32,903 nucleotides of DNA from Paracoccaceae bacterium (GTDB lineage Bacteria > Pseudomonadota > Alphaproteobacteria > Rhodobacterales > Rhodobacteraceae): the NCBI GenBank assembly GCA_016936395.1, contig JAFGXY010000024.1, forward strand, positions 1-32,903, given 5' to 3'. Shown piece after piece: positions 16,585 to 24,945 of the stretch. The notes beneath the pieces are model-generated. The model saw only the letters and a list, made by a program, of their open reading frames with translations. It did not search any database and was not told the origin of the DNA. Position 1 is the first letter of the stretch. Every line of letters begins with the position of its first letter. The position numbers and the translations under genes were made by a program.

Positions 16585-18663
16585 TTACATCGGCAGGTTA
16601 AGCGAGAACATGAACACCTGGCCACCCTGGTCGGCCTTGACCTCTGCCACGGCACCGCCGCTTTCGCCCTTGTGCTGCACCACGCCGATCAGCTTTTGCT
16701 CATTGATCGGCAGGCTGGCATTCACGGCAGCCTCGCCCGGGCCGGCCAGTTCTTCGGCGGTGTAGAAGCTGCCATCGGCTTTCTTGGCCAACAGCGCGGT
16801 CATGTTCCAGCTGCCCGAAAACTCGGCCGAGGTGCCTTTGGAAAAGGTGCCCGGATAGGCCGCGACCTTGTTGGCGGCGCGTGGGTTTTCCTTGCCACCG
16901 GCCATGGCCAGGAAGTAGCCCTTGCCAGCCTCTTTCAGGGCCAACGTGGCCGGGTCCAGAACCAGGGCGAACTTGCGCTCACCGAACTCGTTGCCCGAGT
17001 CTTCATCCACCAGCAGCACGTCGGCATCGGCGGCCTTGACCCACATCAGACCATCGGGGGCCTCGGTCTTGGCAGCGCCGTCTTCCCATGTGGCATGGGT
17101 TCCAGCCCCACCGTGCTTGACGCCCTTGTCACCGACCTCAAGTGTCAGCGCCCCGTCGACAGCGGCAACGATCCGGGTTGCGGTAACCGGCAGGGTGGCC
17201 GGCAGGGCGCCGTTGGCAGCGGTGAAAACGGCCCCCAGATCGCCGAAGTCAAAGCCCATAAGCCCGCCCTTGTTCGTCATGTTCTGGATGTAGCGGTGCT
17301 TGGTGATGTCGGGGTCAACCGCCGGATGCTCGGTCTTGCTGTCGCCGACAAAGAAGGCGTGACCGGCGGGCTGTTCTTCGGCCATCTGCCAGCGCAGCAT
17401 TTCGGTGTCCTTGACAGCCACCGGCTTGTCAAAGCCGCCCCACTGGTAAGCAGTGGGCGCAAACACGGCCGGGAAGGTGGCAGGTGCGTCGGCGTTGGTC
17501 AGATAGGCATCCATCATCTTCTCGGCGGTGTCGATCTTGTCGATCCCCAGCGTCGCGAAGGTTTCGTTGGCAAGGGCAAGGCCATAGATCTTGCCGTGCA
17601 GCAAGCCATTGCGCGCCAGGAACTGGTCGCGCTCGGACGCATCGGCAGCGACCGGGTTGCCGGCAGCATCAAGACCCTTGCGGCCGACGTAGATTTTCAG
17701 CGGGGCCGGCTCGATATCGAAATTGTAGCCAGCCAGAACGATGACAACATAGTCGGGGTGGCCCGGATTGATCGGCAGCAGCTTTTCATAGCCGGTCTGG
17801 CCAAGGGCCGGAACCGTGTAGGCGGTCTGGTTGGCGATATCCACGACCAGAGAGGCAAGGCCCATCGTGTCCTTGGTATCCACGAGGGTCTCCAGAACCT
17901 TGTCGTTGGCGTCTTTGGTCTGGAACATTTCTTCGATGTTCCACTCTTCCGCCATCAGCCAAACATCATCGGCAAGGCCCACGCCCGCGCCGTATTTATT
18001 GGCTTTTTCATAATAGGCGCCACAGAACGAGTTCACGAAGAAGTCAGCCTCGGTCAGTTGCATCGCCGGGGCAAAGTCCACCAAGGTGCCATCCGGCAGG
18101 GTCTGGTTACCCCACTTGCCGCCATCTGCCTTCGGCATCACTTCCTCGCCAAACACGTTGAACACGCGGTTGTACAGGTGGCCCGAGGCCTTGACGATGC
18201 TGGAGGCCGGGGCATCGGTGCCCAGGAAGTCGGCAAGGCCCGCGCGGTCAAAGTCAATGGTGTGGACATGGCTGCCGGTGAAGGTGGCGCCCGACAGCAA
18301 CTTTTGTGCGTAGGTCTGGTGCGACATCGTCGCATAGCTTTCCGACTGGTAGGCCAGACGCACGGTATCGTTGTCGGCCAGCCAGGCGGCGTTGCCATCG
18401 GGGTAGCCGGTCAGCGCCATGCCGGTTGTGGCGTCAATTTCGCCCACAGTGGCCAGCGGCTTGATCGCCGAGATGAACGGAAAAGCGGTGTCGCCCGATG
18501 CGCCATCGACGCTGTTTTCCGACGCGTCATCGGCGGTGGATGCCTCAGCCACCAGGGCGGTGACCTCACCGATGGTCAGCTTTTCTCCCGACCAGCCAAC
18601 AAGGGCCGTCGAGCCAAGCAGAAACGCACTCAGCGTGAGTGTCTTGAGCAAAGAGATTTTCAT
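16585..18663 (-). CDS. large exported protein, possibly PhoX-like (DUF839) phosphatase
   Basis: This 692-residue acidic protein starts with a Sec-type signal peptide (about 1-25) and has no later membrane span. Repeated short beta-rich blocks suggest a propeller-like fold: LTGYPDGNAAWLADNDTVRL, DDVWLMAEEWNIEEMF, ARNGLLHGKIYGLAL, APDGLMWVKAADADVLLVDED. The last and the E/W-rich block recall DUF839/PhoX proteins, calcium-dependent alkaline phosphatases that release phosphate outside the cell. Against this, the twin-arginine signal typical of PhoX is missing. The phosphate-related neighbours and an upstream Pho-box-like motif favour it. A secreted protein is certain; the activity is not. Confidence 0.55.
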   Translation of the reverse strand: MKISLLKTLTLSAFLLGSTALVGWSGEKLTIGEVTALVAEASTADDASENSVDGASGDTAFPFISAIKPLATVGEIDATTGMALTGYPDGNAAWLADNDTVRLAYQSESYATMSHQTYAQKLLSGATFTGSHVHTIDFDRAGLADFLGTDAPASSIVKASGHLYNRVFNVFGEEVMPKADGGKWGNQTLPDGTLVDFAPAMQLTEADFFVNSFCGAYYEKANKYGAGVGLADDVWLMAEEWNIEEMFQTKDANDKVLETLVDTKDTMGLASLVVDIANQTAYTVPALGQTGYEKLLPINPGHPDYVVIVLAGYNFDIEPAPLKIYVGRKGLDAAGNPVAADASERDQFLARNGLLHGKIYGLALANETFATLGIDKIDTAEKMMDAYLTNADAPATFPAVFAPTAYQWGGFDKPVAVKDTEMLRWQMAEEQPAGHAFFVGDSKTEHPAVDPDITKHRYIQNMTNKGGLMGFDFGDLGAVFTAANGALPATLPVTATRIVAAVDGALTLEVGDKGVKHGGAGTHATWEDGAAKTEAPDGLMWVKAADADVLLVDEDSGNEFGERKFALVLDPATLALKEAGKGYFLAMAGGKENPRAANKVAAYPGTFSKGTSAEFSGSWNMTALLAKKADGSFYTAEELAGPGEAAVNASLPINEQKLIGVVQHKGESGGAVAEVKADQGGQVFMFSLNLPM

Positions 18664-18740
18664 AGGTTTCGTCCTCGTTGTTAGCGGTGCGACTAGGCTT
18701 GGTCAGACCTGTACGCCTCCTATGACCGGATGGTATAACG

Positions 18741-18752
18741 GTGACATGACAG
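18741..18752 (-). promoter_or_regulatory. partial Pho-box-like motif upstream of the exported protein gene
   Basis: On the minus strand CTGTCATGTCAC occurs about 80 bases before the start, with TTATACC just after it as a possible -10. One half-repeat matches the Pho consensus exactly; a second repeat at the expected 11-base spacing is poor. It is worth testing but weak alone. Confidence 0.35.
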
Positions 18753-19442
18753 CCATATTTCAAACCGTGGCACAGCCTGCCACATGTTGGACAGAAACCG
18801 GGGTGGGGTGGGACGTGCTTTTTGACTGGCTGCGACATGACGCAGGCTGATCCAGCGCCGGTCACGCGGTCTTTGCCCCAATGTCTGGAGAGGTTTCCGG
18901 GGGCACGTTGCACTGATACCGGAAAGGGTCTTCTTTTCACCGCAACGTGTTGGCTGAACGGCCTGCAACAAAGCACGCATGCGCGGTGACTTGCCCGGCG
19001 AATGGCGTTGTGCGCTGCTGATTCGGGACGGAACCGCGGCGCGTCAGCGTGTGGTTTTGCCCTGCTGCGGGTGTCTTGTCACCCGTGCGCTTGCCGGGCG
19101 TGGCGCGGGCGGTGTAGGGTTCGGTTACAGTCAAAGGGTGGAATTGATGCCCGCAACCGACGTCAACAACATCCTGCGTAAGCGCCAGCCAAAAGGCGGG
19201 ATCGCACACCAACCCGGCTGCGTCGATCAGGTTTCACAGATACAGTTCTTGCAAGAGCCGCATGATCCGAAAACCGGCTTTTGCAACCAGGCAGCGAAGA
19301 TCGCGCCCTTGTCCGCGACGGCCTGTTCGGCACAGAGGGCTGGAATGCCTGAAAAGGCGAACGAAGGGGTTGAACGCGACACCACACCGATCGGCAATGA
19401 CCCGATCCGCTTTGCAGACCGGCAAGAAGTCCCCCGGCGGAC
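18753..19442. other. gene-poor stretch between the exported protein and the RHH gene
   Basis: About 690 bases. A 155-codon plus-strand frame (18979-19446) is open but Cys/Gln/Pro-rich, without a ribosome-binding site or known domain, and its antisense frames are equally open. I found no RNA gene, repeat or IS end. Confidence 0.45.
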
Positions 19443-19661
19443 ATGACCAGCCGCCCGATCAAGCACTCAGTGACCTTGCTTGGCCACAGAACCAGCGTCT
19501 CGCTGGAACCTGCGTTCTGGGATGCCTTGCGGGCCATTGCCGCCGAAAAGGGCGAGACCATCAACGCCCTCGCGGCCCGGATAGACGCGGGACGCACCGG
19601 CGATGAAGGGTTGGCCTCGGCGATAAGGGTGTTCGTTCTGGCACATTATCGCGGGGCCTGA
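19443..19661 (+). CDS. ribbon-helix-helix domain protein
   Basis: This 72-residue protein has a short beta strand ([16 protein letters not shown]) followed by two helices ([25 protein letters not shown]), the arrangement of the RHH_4 family. Such proteins are small dimeric DNA-binding regulators; some are wrongly annotated as sulfotransferases. It lies 86 bases upstream of purQ on the same strand. Its target is not known. The ribosome-binding site is weak. Confidence 0.75.
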   Translation: MTSRPIKHSVTLLGHRTSVSLEPAFWDALRAIAAEKGETINALAARIDAGRTGDEGLASAIRVFVLAHYRGA

Positions 19662-19747
19662 ATCGTCCGGGCCTGACAACAGCGGCCTTCCAGCCGCCCG
19701 CGGCTTGCGCTATGGGCAAAGCAGTGCATCGTCAGGGAGACAGCCCC

Positions 19748-20416
19748 ATGAAAGCCGCCGTCATTACCTTTCCGGGGTCGAATTGCGACCGTGATCTTGC
19801 AACCGCCTTTGAACAGGCCGGATTCGGGGTGTCACGGGTCTGGCACAAGGACCACGATCTGCCGCATGGCATTGACGTGGTCGCCGTTCCCGGCGGGTTT
19901 TCGTTCGGCGATTATCTGCGGTGCGGCGCGATTGCCGCGCAATCGCCTATCGCTGCGGCCATCAAGGACCATGCAGCGCGGGGCGGGTATGTGATCGGCA
20001 TTTGCAACGGGTTTCAGGTGCTGACGGAAATGGCCTTGTTGCCGGGGGTCTTGATGCGCAACGCCGGGCTGAAATTCGTCTGCAAAAGCGTGTCCCTGCG
20101 GGTGGCCAGCACCGACAGCGCGTTCACCGCTGCCTATGGCCGCGGGCAAGAGATCACCATCCCGATCGCGCATCACGATGGCAATTATACCATTGATGCC
20201 GATGGCTTGGCGCGCTTGCAAGGCGAAGACCGCATTGCCTTTACCTATGCGCAGAACCCGAATGGCTCGATGGCCGATATCGCGGGTGTGCTGTCGGAAA
20301 ACCGCCGGGTTCTGGGCATGATGCCCCACCCGGAACGGGCCTGCGAGGCGGCGCACGGCCTGACCGATGGGGCCGCGCTGTTCAAAAGCCTGATGGGCGG
20401 GATGGCGCTTGCCTGA
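19748..20416 (+). CDS. purQ: phosphoribosylformylglycinamidine synthase subunit PurQ
   Basis: This 222-residue class I glutamine amidotransferase has the nucleophile C86 in GICNGFQ and the catalytic His-x-Glu in [10 protein letters not shown]. It supplies ammonia from glutamine to PurL for the fourth step of purine synthesis; PurS bridges the two. AGGGAGA precedes ATG 19748; the open frame further upstream is not supported. purS lies 11 kb away on the opposite strand, which is unusual since the two are commonly adjacent. Confidence 0.95.
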   Translation: MKAAVITFPGSNCDRDLATAFEQAGFGVSRVWHKDHDLPHGIDVVAVPGGFSFGDYLRCGAIAAQSPIAAAIKDHAARGGYVIGICNGFQVLTEMALLPGVLMRNAGLKFVCKSVSLRVASTDSAFTAAYGRGQEITIPIAHHDGNYTIDADGLARLQGEDRIAFTYAQNPNGSMADIAGVLSENRRVLGMMPHPERACEAAHGLTDGAALFKSLMGGMALA

Positions 20417-20463
20417 ACGCCCCTGACTTGAGGCCATCGGGGTCAGAGCCTAGACTTCGCGTC

Positions 20464-22233
20464 ATGTCCGACACATCGCAAGAACCAACCCAAGACGACG
20501 AGGCGCAGGGGCTTTCCTGGCGCGTCAAACTTGTGGTCGCGCTGTTGGTGGTGCTGGCCGTGGCTGTGGTTCTGGTCACCAACCGCTGGATGACCGAACG
20601 CTTTTCGGAAACCACGCGCAACCGGGCCGATCTGCGGCTGGCACTGTATTCGGGCAACATCATTTCTGAATTGCAGCGCACCTCGGTCGTGCCCCTTTTG
20701 CTGTCCTCTGATCCGGCCTTGGCCGAGGCGCTGCGCAGCGGCAACTTTTCGCAAACCTCGCAACGTCTGATCAAGGTGCAGTCGCAGATTGGCGTGGCCT
20801 CCATCATGCTGCTGGACCGCGACGGTCGCGCCGTGGCCGCCACCAATCGCAACCTTCTGGGCACACCCTATCGGGCCGCACCGTTTTATGTCGAAGCCCT
20901 AAGGGCCACCGACACCGTCTTTACCGCTGTCCGGCACGCCGCGGGCGGCTTTGACTTTACCTATTCGCGGTCGATCATCGTGGATGGCAAGCCCGTGGGC
21001 GTCATCGCGGTGTCGGTCGATTTGATGAAATATGAACGTGCCTGGGCCGGGTTTCAGGATGCGGTTCTGGTCGCCGACAGCGAAGGCACGGTCATTCTGG
21101 CCACCGAATCGCGCTGGCGCGGTCTGCCCGTGGCCGAGGCTTTGGCATCGCGCGACGCGACCACGGCCATTGGCCGCGCGATCCAGGCCACCGCCGATTG
21201 GGCGCAAAATCCACCCGACGCCTATGTTTCCGGTCAAGCCGTGATGAAGACCGAAGCCCGGGTGCCATTTCGGGGTTGGCGCATGATCACCTTTACCGCT
21301 TATGATTCCGTGCGTGAGCGGGTGAACGGTATCCTTGCCCTGGAAATCATGGGCTTTGCCATTCTGCTTGCCCTGACGTTTTACGCCCTGTCGCGCAAGG
21401 CATGGTCGCAAAGCCTGACCTTCAAGCGCGAGTCTGCTGAATTGCGGCGGCTGAACGATCGGTTGCAACGTGAAATCGCAGAACGTGAGAGGGTGCAAAA
21501 AGACCTTGCCGTGGCCGAGTTGACACTGGCGCAATCGTCCAAACTGGCGGCCTTGGGCGAAATGTCGGCGGCGGTCAGCCATGAGTTGAACCAACCGCTG
21601 GCCGCGATGAAGACCTACCTTGCCGGTGCGCGGCTGTTGTTGCAACGCAAACGCCCGGATGAGGCCCTGTCATCATTCCAGCGCATCGACGATCTGATCG
21701 AGCGGATGGGCGCGATTACCCGGCAACTCAAATCCTATGCCCGCAAGGGCGGCGAGGCCTTCGAGCCGGTGGACATGCGCCAAGCCATCAGCTCGGCGCT
21801 TGCGATGATGGAACCGCAGTTGAAGGCGCGCGTGGTCAAGATCACCCGCACCATCCCGCGGCTGCCGGTGATGGTTCTGGCCGACCGAATCCGGCTGGAA
21901 CAGGTGATCATCAACCTGCTGCGCAACGCGCTGGATGCCACCAAGGACCAGCCAAATCCGAAAATTGATCTGCTCCTCAGCCGGGGCGAGACCGCCAGTT
22001 TCATGGTGCGCGACAATGGGCACGGCATTGCCGATCTCGAGAGCCTGTTCGAGCCGTTCTACACGACCAAGAAACCCGGCGAAGGCGTCGGCCTTGGTCT
22101 GGCCATTTCCAGCGGCATCGTGACCGATCTGGGTGGCCGCCTGACCGCGCGCAACGGCGAAACCGGCGGTGCGGTGTTTGAAATGCAATTGCCCTTGATC
22201 GGGCCGAAAAAAGAACGGGAAGCTGCAGAATGA
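20464..22233 (+). CDS. dctB: C4-dicarboxylate sensor histidine kinase, DctB-like
   Basis: This 589-residue inner-membrane kinase has a first span at about 21-39, a periplasmic Cache-type sensor (about 45-285), a second span at about 290-308, a coiled linker, the phospho-acceptor H373 in AAVSHELNQPLAAMKTYL, N-box IINLLRNALDAT, and ATP-lid glycine motifs DNGHGI and GVGLGLAIS. It is expected to sense dicarboxylates such as succinate and phosphorylate DctD. The start at 20464 avoids a TTG upstream. dctD follows after seven bases. The dctPQM transporter is not in this window. Confidence 0.9.
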   Translation: MSDTSQEPTQDDEAQGLSWRVKLVVALLVVLAVAVVLVTNRWMTERFSETTRNRADLRLALYSGNIISELQRTSVVPLLLSSDPALAEALRSGNFSQTSQRLIKVQSQIGVASIMLLDRDGRAVAATNRNLLGTPYRAAPFYVEALRATDTVFTAVRHAAGGFDFTYSRSIIVDGKPVGVIAVSVDLMKYERAWAGFQDAVLVADSEGTVILATESRWRGLPVAEALASRDATTAIGRAIQATADWAQNPPDAYVSGQAVMKTEARVPFRGWRMITFTAYDSVRERVNGILALEIMGFAILLALTFYALSRKAWSQSLTFKRESAELRRLNDRLQREIAERERVQKDLAVAELTLAQSSKLAALGEMSAAVSHELNQPLAAMKTYLAGARLLLQRKRPDEALSSFQRIDDLIERMGAITRQLKSYARKGGEAFEPVDMRQAISSALAMMEPQLKARVVKITRTIPRLPVMVLADRIRLEQVIINLLRNALDATKDQPNPKIDLLLSRGETASFMVRDNGHGIADLESLFEPFYTTKKPGEGVGLGLAISSGIVTDLGGRLTARNGETGGAVFEMQLPLIGPKKEREAAE

Positions 22234-22240
22234 GGTGTTC

Positions 22241-23569
22241 ATGTCACGTGCGATGAAAGTGGCCATCGTCGATGACGAAGCCGATATGCGGGCCTCGATC
22301 AGCCAATGGCTGGCACTGTCGGGCTTTGACACCGAAACCTATGCCAGTGCCGAGGAGGCGCTGAAAGGCATTGGCGCCGATTTCGCGGGCGTGGTGGTCA
22401 GCGACATAAAGATGCCCGGCATGGACGGCATGGCTTTCCTCAAGCGCTTGATGAGCATGGATTCAGGCTTGCCCGTGATCATGATCACCGGCCACGGCGA
22501 TGTGCCGATGGCGGTCGAGGCGATGCGGGTCGGAGCCTATGACTTTTTGGAAAAGCCCTTCAACCCGGACCGGATGACCGAACTGGCCAAGCGCGCGACG
22601 CAAGCCCGCCGCATGACGCTGGACAGCCGCGCCCTGCGCCGTGAATTGTCGGACGGGTCGGTGCTGATGAAAAAACTGATCGGCTCCAGCCCGGTGATGG
22701 AGCGGTTGCGCGAGGACATTCTTGATCTGGGTCAGGCCGACAGCCATGTGCTGATCGACGGCGAAACCGGCACCGGCAAGACCCTTGTGGCGCATGCCCT
22801 GCATGCGGTTGGCCCGCGGGCCTCCAAGCGATTTGCGACGATTTCCTGTGCCGCATGGTCGGAAGACCAGCTTTCGGCCAAGCTGTTCGGCCCGGCCGAG
22901 GATGGCACCCTGCCGCTGGTCGAAGAGGTGCGTGGCGGCACCCTGTGCCTTGAGGATGTGGAATCGCTCAGCTACTCGCTGCAGGCGCGGCTTTTGACCT
23001 TCATCAACGATCAGGGCATGCCGCCCGAAACCCGGATCATTGCCATCTGCAACGAACATGCGCCCGACAAGACGCTGGAAGACATTCTGCGCGCAGACCT
23101 GTTCTATCGCCTTGGTGCGATGACCATCCTGTGCCCGCCCTTGCGGTCGCGCGGCGAAGACATCCTGACGCTGTTCACCCGGATGAGCGAGCAATTCGCC
23201 GACGAATACGGCTGCGAGGCCCCACAAGTGACTGCACAAGAGGCAGCCCAATTGCTGCAAGCGCCTTGGCCGGGCAATGTGCGCCAACTGGTCAACATCG
23301 CCGAACGCGCGGTGCTGCAAAACCGGCGCGGGTCAGGATCGATTGCCAGCCTGCTGATGGCCGACAACGAAGCCTCGGGTCCGGCGATGACGACCGAAGG
23401 CAAGCCGCTGAAAGAATATGTCGAAAGCTTCGAGAAAATGCTGATCGACAACACCATGCGCCGCCACAAGGGCAGCATCGTCGCGGTGATGGACGAATTG
23501 TGCCTGCCGCGCCGGACGCTGAACGAAAAGATGGCGAAGTATGGCTTGCAACGACAGGATTACACCTGA
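22241..23569 (+). CDS. dctD: DctD-like response regulator lacking the GAFTGA loop
   Basis: This 442-residue NtrC-family regulator has a receiver domain with D55 in VVVSDIKMPGMDG, an AAA+ domain with Walker A GETGTGKT, and a Fis-type helix-turn-helix at the end (GSIVAVMDELCLPRRTLNEKM). Where relatives have ELFG-x-GAFTGA, this protein reads KLFGPAEDGTLPL, so the sigma-54 contact loop is missing. Walker B reads LCLEDVES, where LFLDEIE is usual. It may therefore activate sigma-70 promoters, as reported for Rhodobacter NtrC. ATG 22241 has GAGG five bases upstream. Confidence 0.88.
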   Translation: MSRAMKVAIVDDEADMRASISQWLALSGFDTETYASAEEALKGIGADFAGVVVSDIKMPGMDGMAFLKRLMSMDSGLPVIMITGHGDVPMAVEAMRVGAYDFLEKPFNPDRMTELAKRATQARRMTLDSRALRRELSDGSVLMKKLIGSSPVMERLREDILDLGQADSHVLIDGETGTGKTLVAHALHAVGPRASKRFATISCAAWSEDQLSAKLFGPAEDGTLPLVEEVRGGTLCLEDVESLSYSLQARLLTFINDQGMPPETRIIAICNEHAPDKTLEDILRADLFYRLGAMTILCPPLRSRGEDILTLFTRMSEQFADEYGCEAPQVTAQEAAQLLQAPWPGNVRQLVNIAERAVLQNRRGSGSIASLLMADNEASGPAMTTEGKPLKEYVESFEKMLIDNTMRRHKGSIVAVMDELCLPRRTLNEKMAKYGLQRQDYT

Positions 23570-23636
23570 CCCTGTCGCGGTGTTGTTACACAGGCGGGGG
23601 TAAGAAAAAGGGGCAATTAACCGAAAGGTGCCCATC

Positions 23637-24542
23637 GTGACCACCCCCGCGCAAGACTGGCTTGAGGCTGAACTGGCCGACACCTTTGACGAGGATTTCG
23701 AGCTTGAGTTGGAAGACGCCCAACTGTCGCTGGAAATTGCGCGGATCTATCGCCAGAAACACCCGCAAACCATTGATCGCAATACCTACTTTCGCAACCT
23801 GATCCGCCTTCAGTCGGAATTGATCAAGCTGCAAGACTGGGTGCAATATCACAAGAAGAAGGTCGTGGTGATCTTTGAAGGCCGCGACAGCGCCGGCAAG
23901 GGTGGCGTGATCAAGCGCCTGACCCAGCGGCTGAACCCGCGTGTGGTGCGTGCGGTCGCCCTGCCCGCGCCATCGGACCGCGAAAAAACCCAGTGGTATT
24001 TCCAGCGCTACGTGCCGCATCTGCCCGCAGGCGGCGAAATCGTGCTGTTTGACCGCTCATGGTATAACCGCGCCGGGGTGGAACGGGTGATGGGCTTTGC
24101 CAGCGAAGATCAGGTGGAACAATTCTTCCACGACGTGCCCGAATTTGAGCGCATGTTGGTGCGCTCGGGGATCACCGTCATCAAATACTGGTTCTCGATC
24201 ACCGATGAAGAACAGCAGATGCGGTTTTTGATGCGCATCCATGACCCGATGAAGCAGTGGAAACTTTCGCCGATGGACCTGCAAAGCCGCGTGCGGTGGG
24301 AACAGTATACCAAGGCCAAGGAAGACATGATGGCGCGCACCAACATACCCGAGGCACCGTGGTATATCGTTGAAGGCAATGATAAAAAGCGCGCACGCCT
24401 GAACTGCATCGACCATTTGCTCAGCCTGATCCCCTACGAGCCGGTGCCGCACGAGGAGATCCATCTGCCCGAACGCGTGTTCAATCCGGATTACGAACGC
24501 GCGGTCCTGCCGCCGGAATTGTATGTTCCAAGCAAGTATTGA
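23637..24542 (+). CDS. ppk2: polyphosphate kinase 2 (PPK2, class I type)
   Basis: This 301-residue P-loop kinase has Walker A EGRDSAGKGG (81-90), Walker B and lid module VLFDRSWYNRAGVERVMGF (about 136-154), and the usual C-terminal segment WYIVEGNDKKRARLNCI. PPK2 enzymes use polyphosphate to phosphorylate nucleoside diphosphates or run the reverse reaction. GTG 23637 is preferred because GAAAGG lies nine bases upstream; GTG 23628 is an alternative adding three residues. It stands alone after dctD. It fits the phosphorus theme of the window but no Pho box was seen. Confidence 0.93.
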   Translation: MTTPAQDWLEAELADTFDEDFELELEDAQLSLEIARIYRQKHPQTIDRNTYFRNLIRLQSELIKLQDWVQYHKKKVVVIFEGRDSAGKGGVIKRLTQRLNPRVVRAVALPAPSDREKTQWYFQRYVPHLPAGGEIVLFDRSWYNRAGVERVMGFASEDQVEQFFHDVPEFERMLVRSGITVIKYWFSITDEEQQMRFLMRIHDPMKQWKLSPMDLQSRVRWEQYTKAKEDMMARTNIPEAPWYIVEGNDKKRARLNCIDHLLSLIPYEPVPHEEIHLPERVFNPDYERAVLPPELYVPSKY

Positions 24543-24945
24543 TTGCGATCCAGCCACGTCGCGCCGAAATTGCCATTGCTCTTTCCAAGACTTTGCCATT
24601 AGGGTCTAGATGCGCAGCGGGTTTTCCACTGCGACGAAATTCTCTGCTCAACTCCTGGCGCGTTGACACGCGCCGCTGTCAGGCAGCCGGATCGGCCGCA
24701 AGGCTGTTGTCATTTCCCGGAAACCTTTGGATTCACGGGATTTCTTAAGGTGAAGGGTATGATGCCCTTCAAATGTGAACCGCGATGAAGCGCGCGATGA
24801 AGACGATGGACGGCGCGGGGTGCCCACGGGGCACACCGCCGTCATGCGTTTCGCACGCATCCGCCCGAACAAGACGCCTTCCCCCGCATGTCACCGCCTC
24901 TGGTCCGCCAGGGGCAAACATGTGGCTCAGGCGCAATGGACCAAC
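24543..24945 (+). promoter_or_regulatory. long structured leader region of rne
   Basis: About 400 bases precede the rne start. Two hairpins stand close together: GTGCCC-ACG-GGGCAC (24820-24834) and ATGCGT-TTCGC-ACGCAT (24844-24860). In E. coli RNase E controls its own mRNA through a structured leader; a similar role is inferred. No small gene or clear promoter was recognised here. Confidence 0.45.

Noticed and set aside
16672..18684. 670-codon plus-strand open frame opposite the exported protein gene
   Set aside because: It mirrors nearly the whole minus-strand gene, is rich in His, Gly, Arg and Gln, and has no domain or ribosome-binding site. It is a GC-driven antisense shadow.
18979..19446. 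155-codon plus-strand frame before the RHH gene
   Set aside because: Odd composition, no ribosome-binding site, no recognised motif, and equally open antisense frames.
24664..24692. TTGACA at 24664 as the rne promoter -35
   Set aside because: No acceptable -10 element at 16-18 bases downstream.
24775..24945. 57-codon N-terminal extension of RNase E
   Set aside because: RNase E proteins begin at the MAKKMLIDAT segment, and the upstream region forms RNA hairpins.
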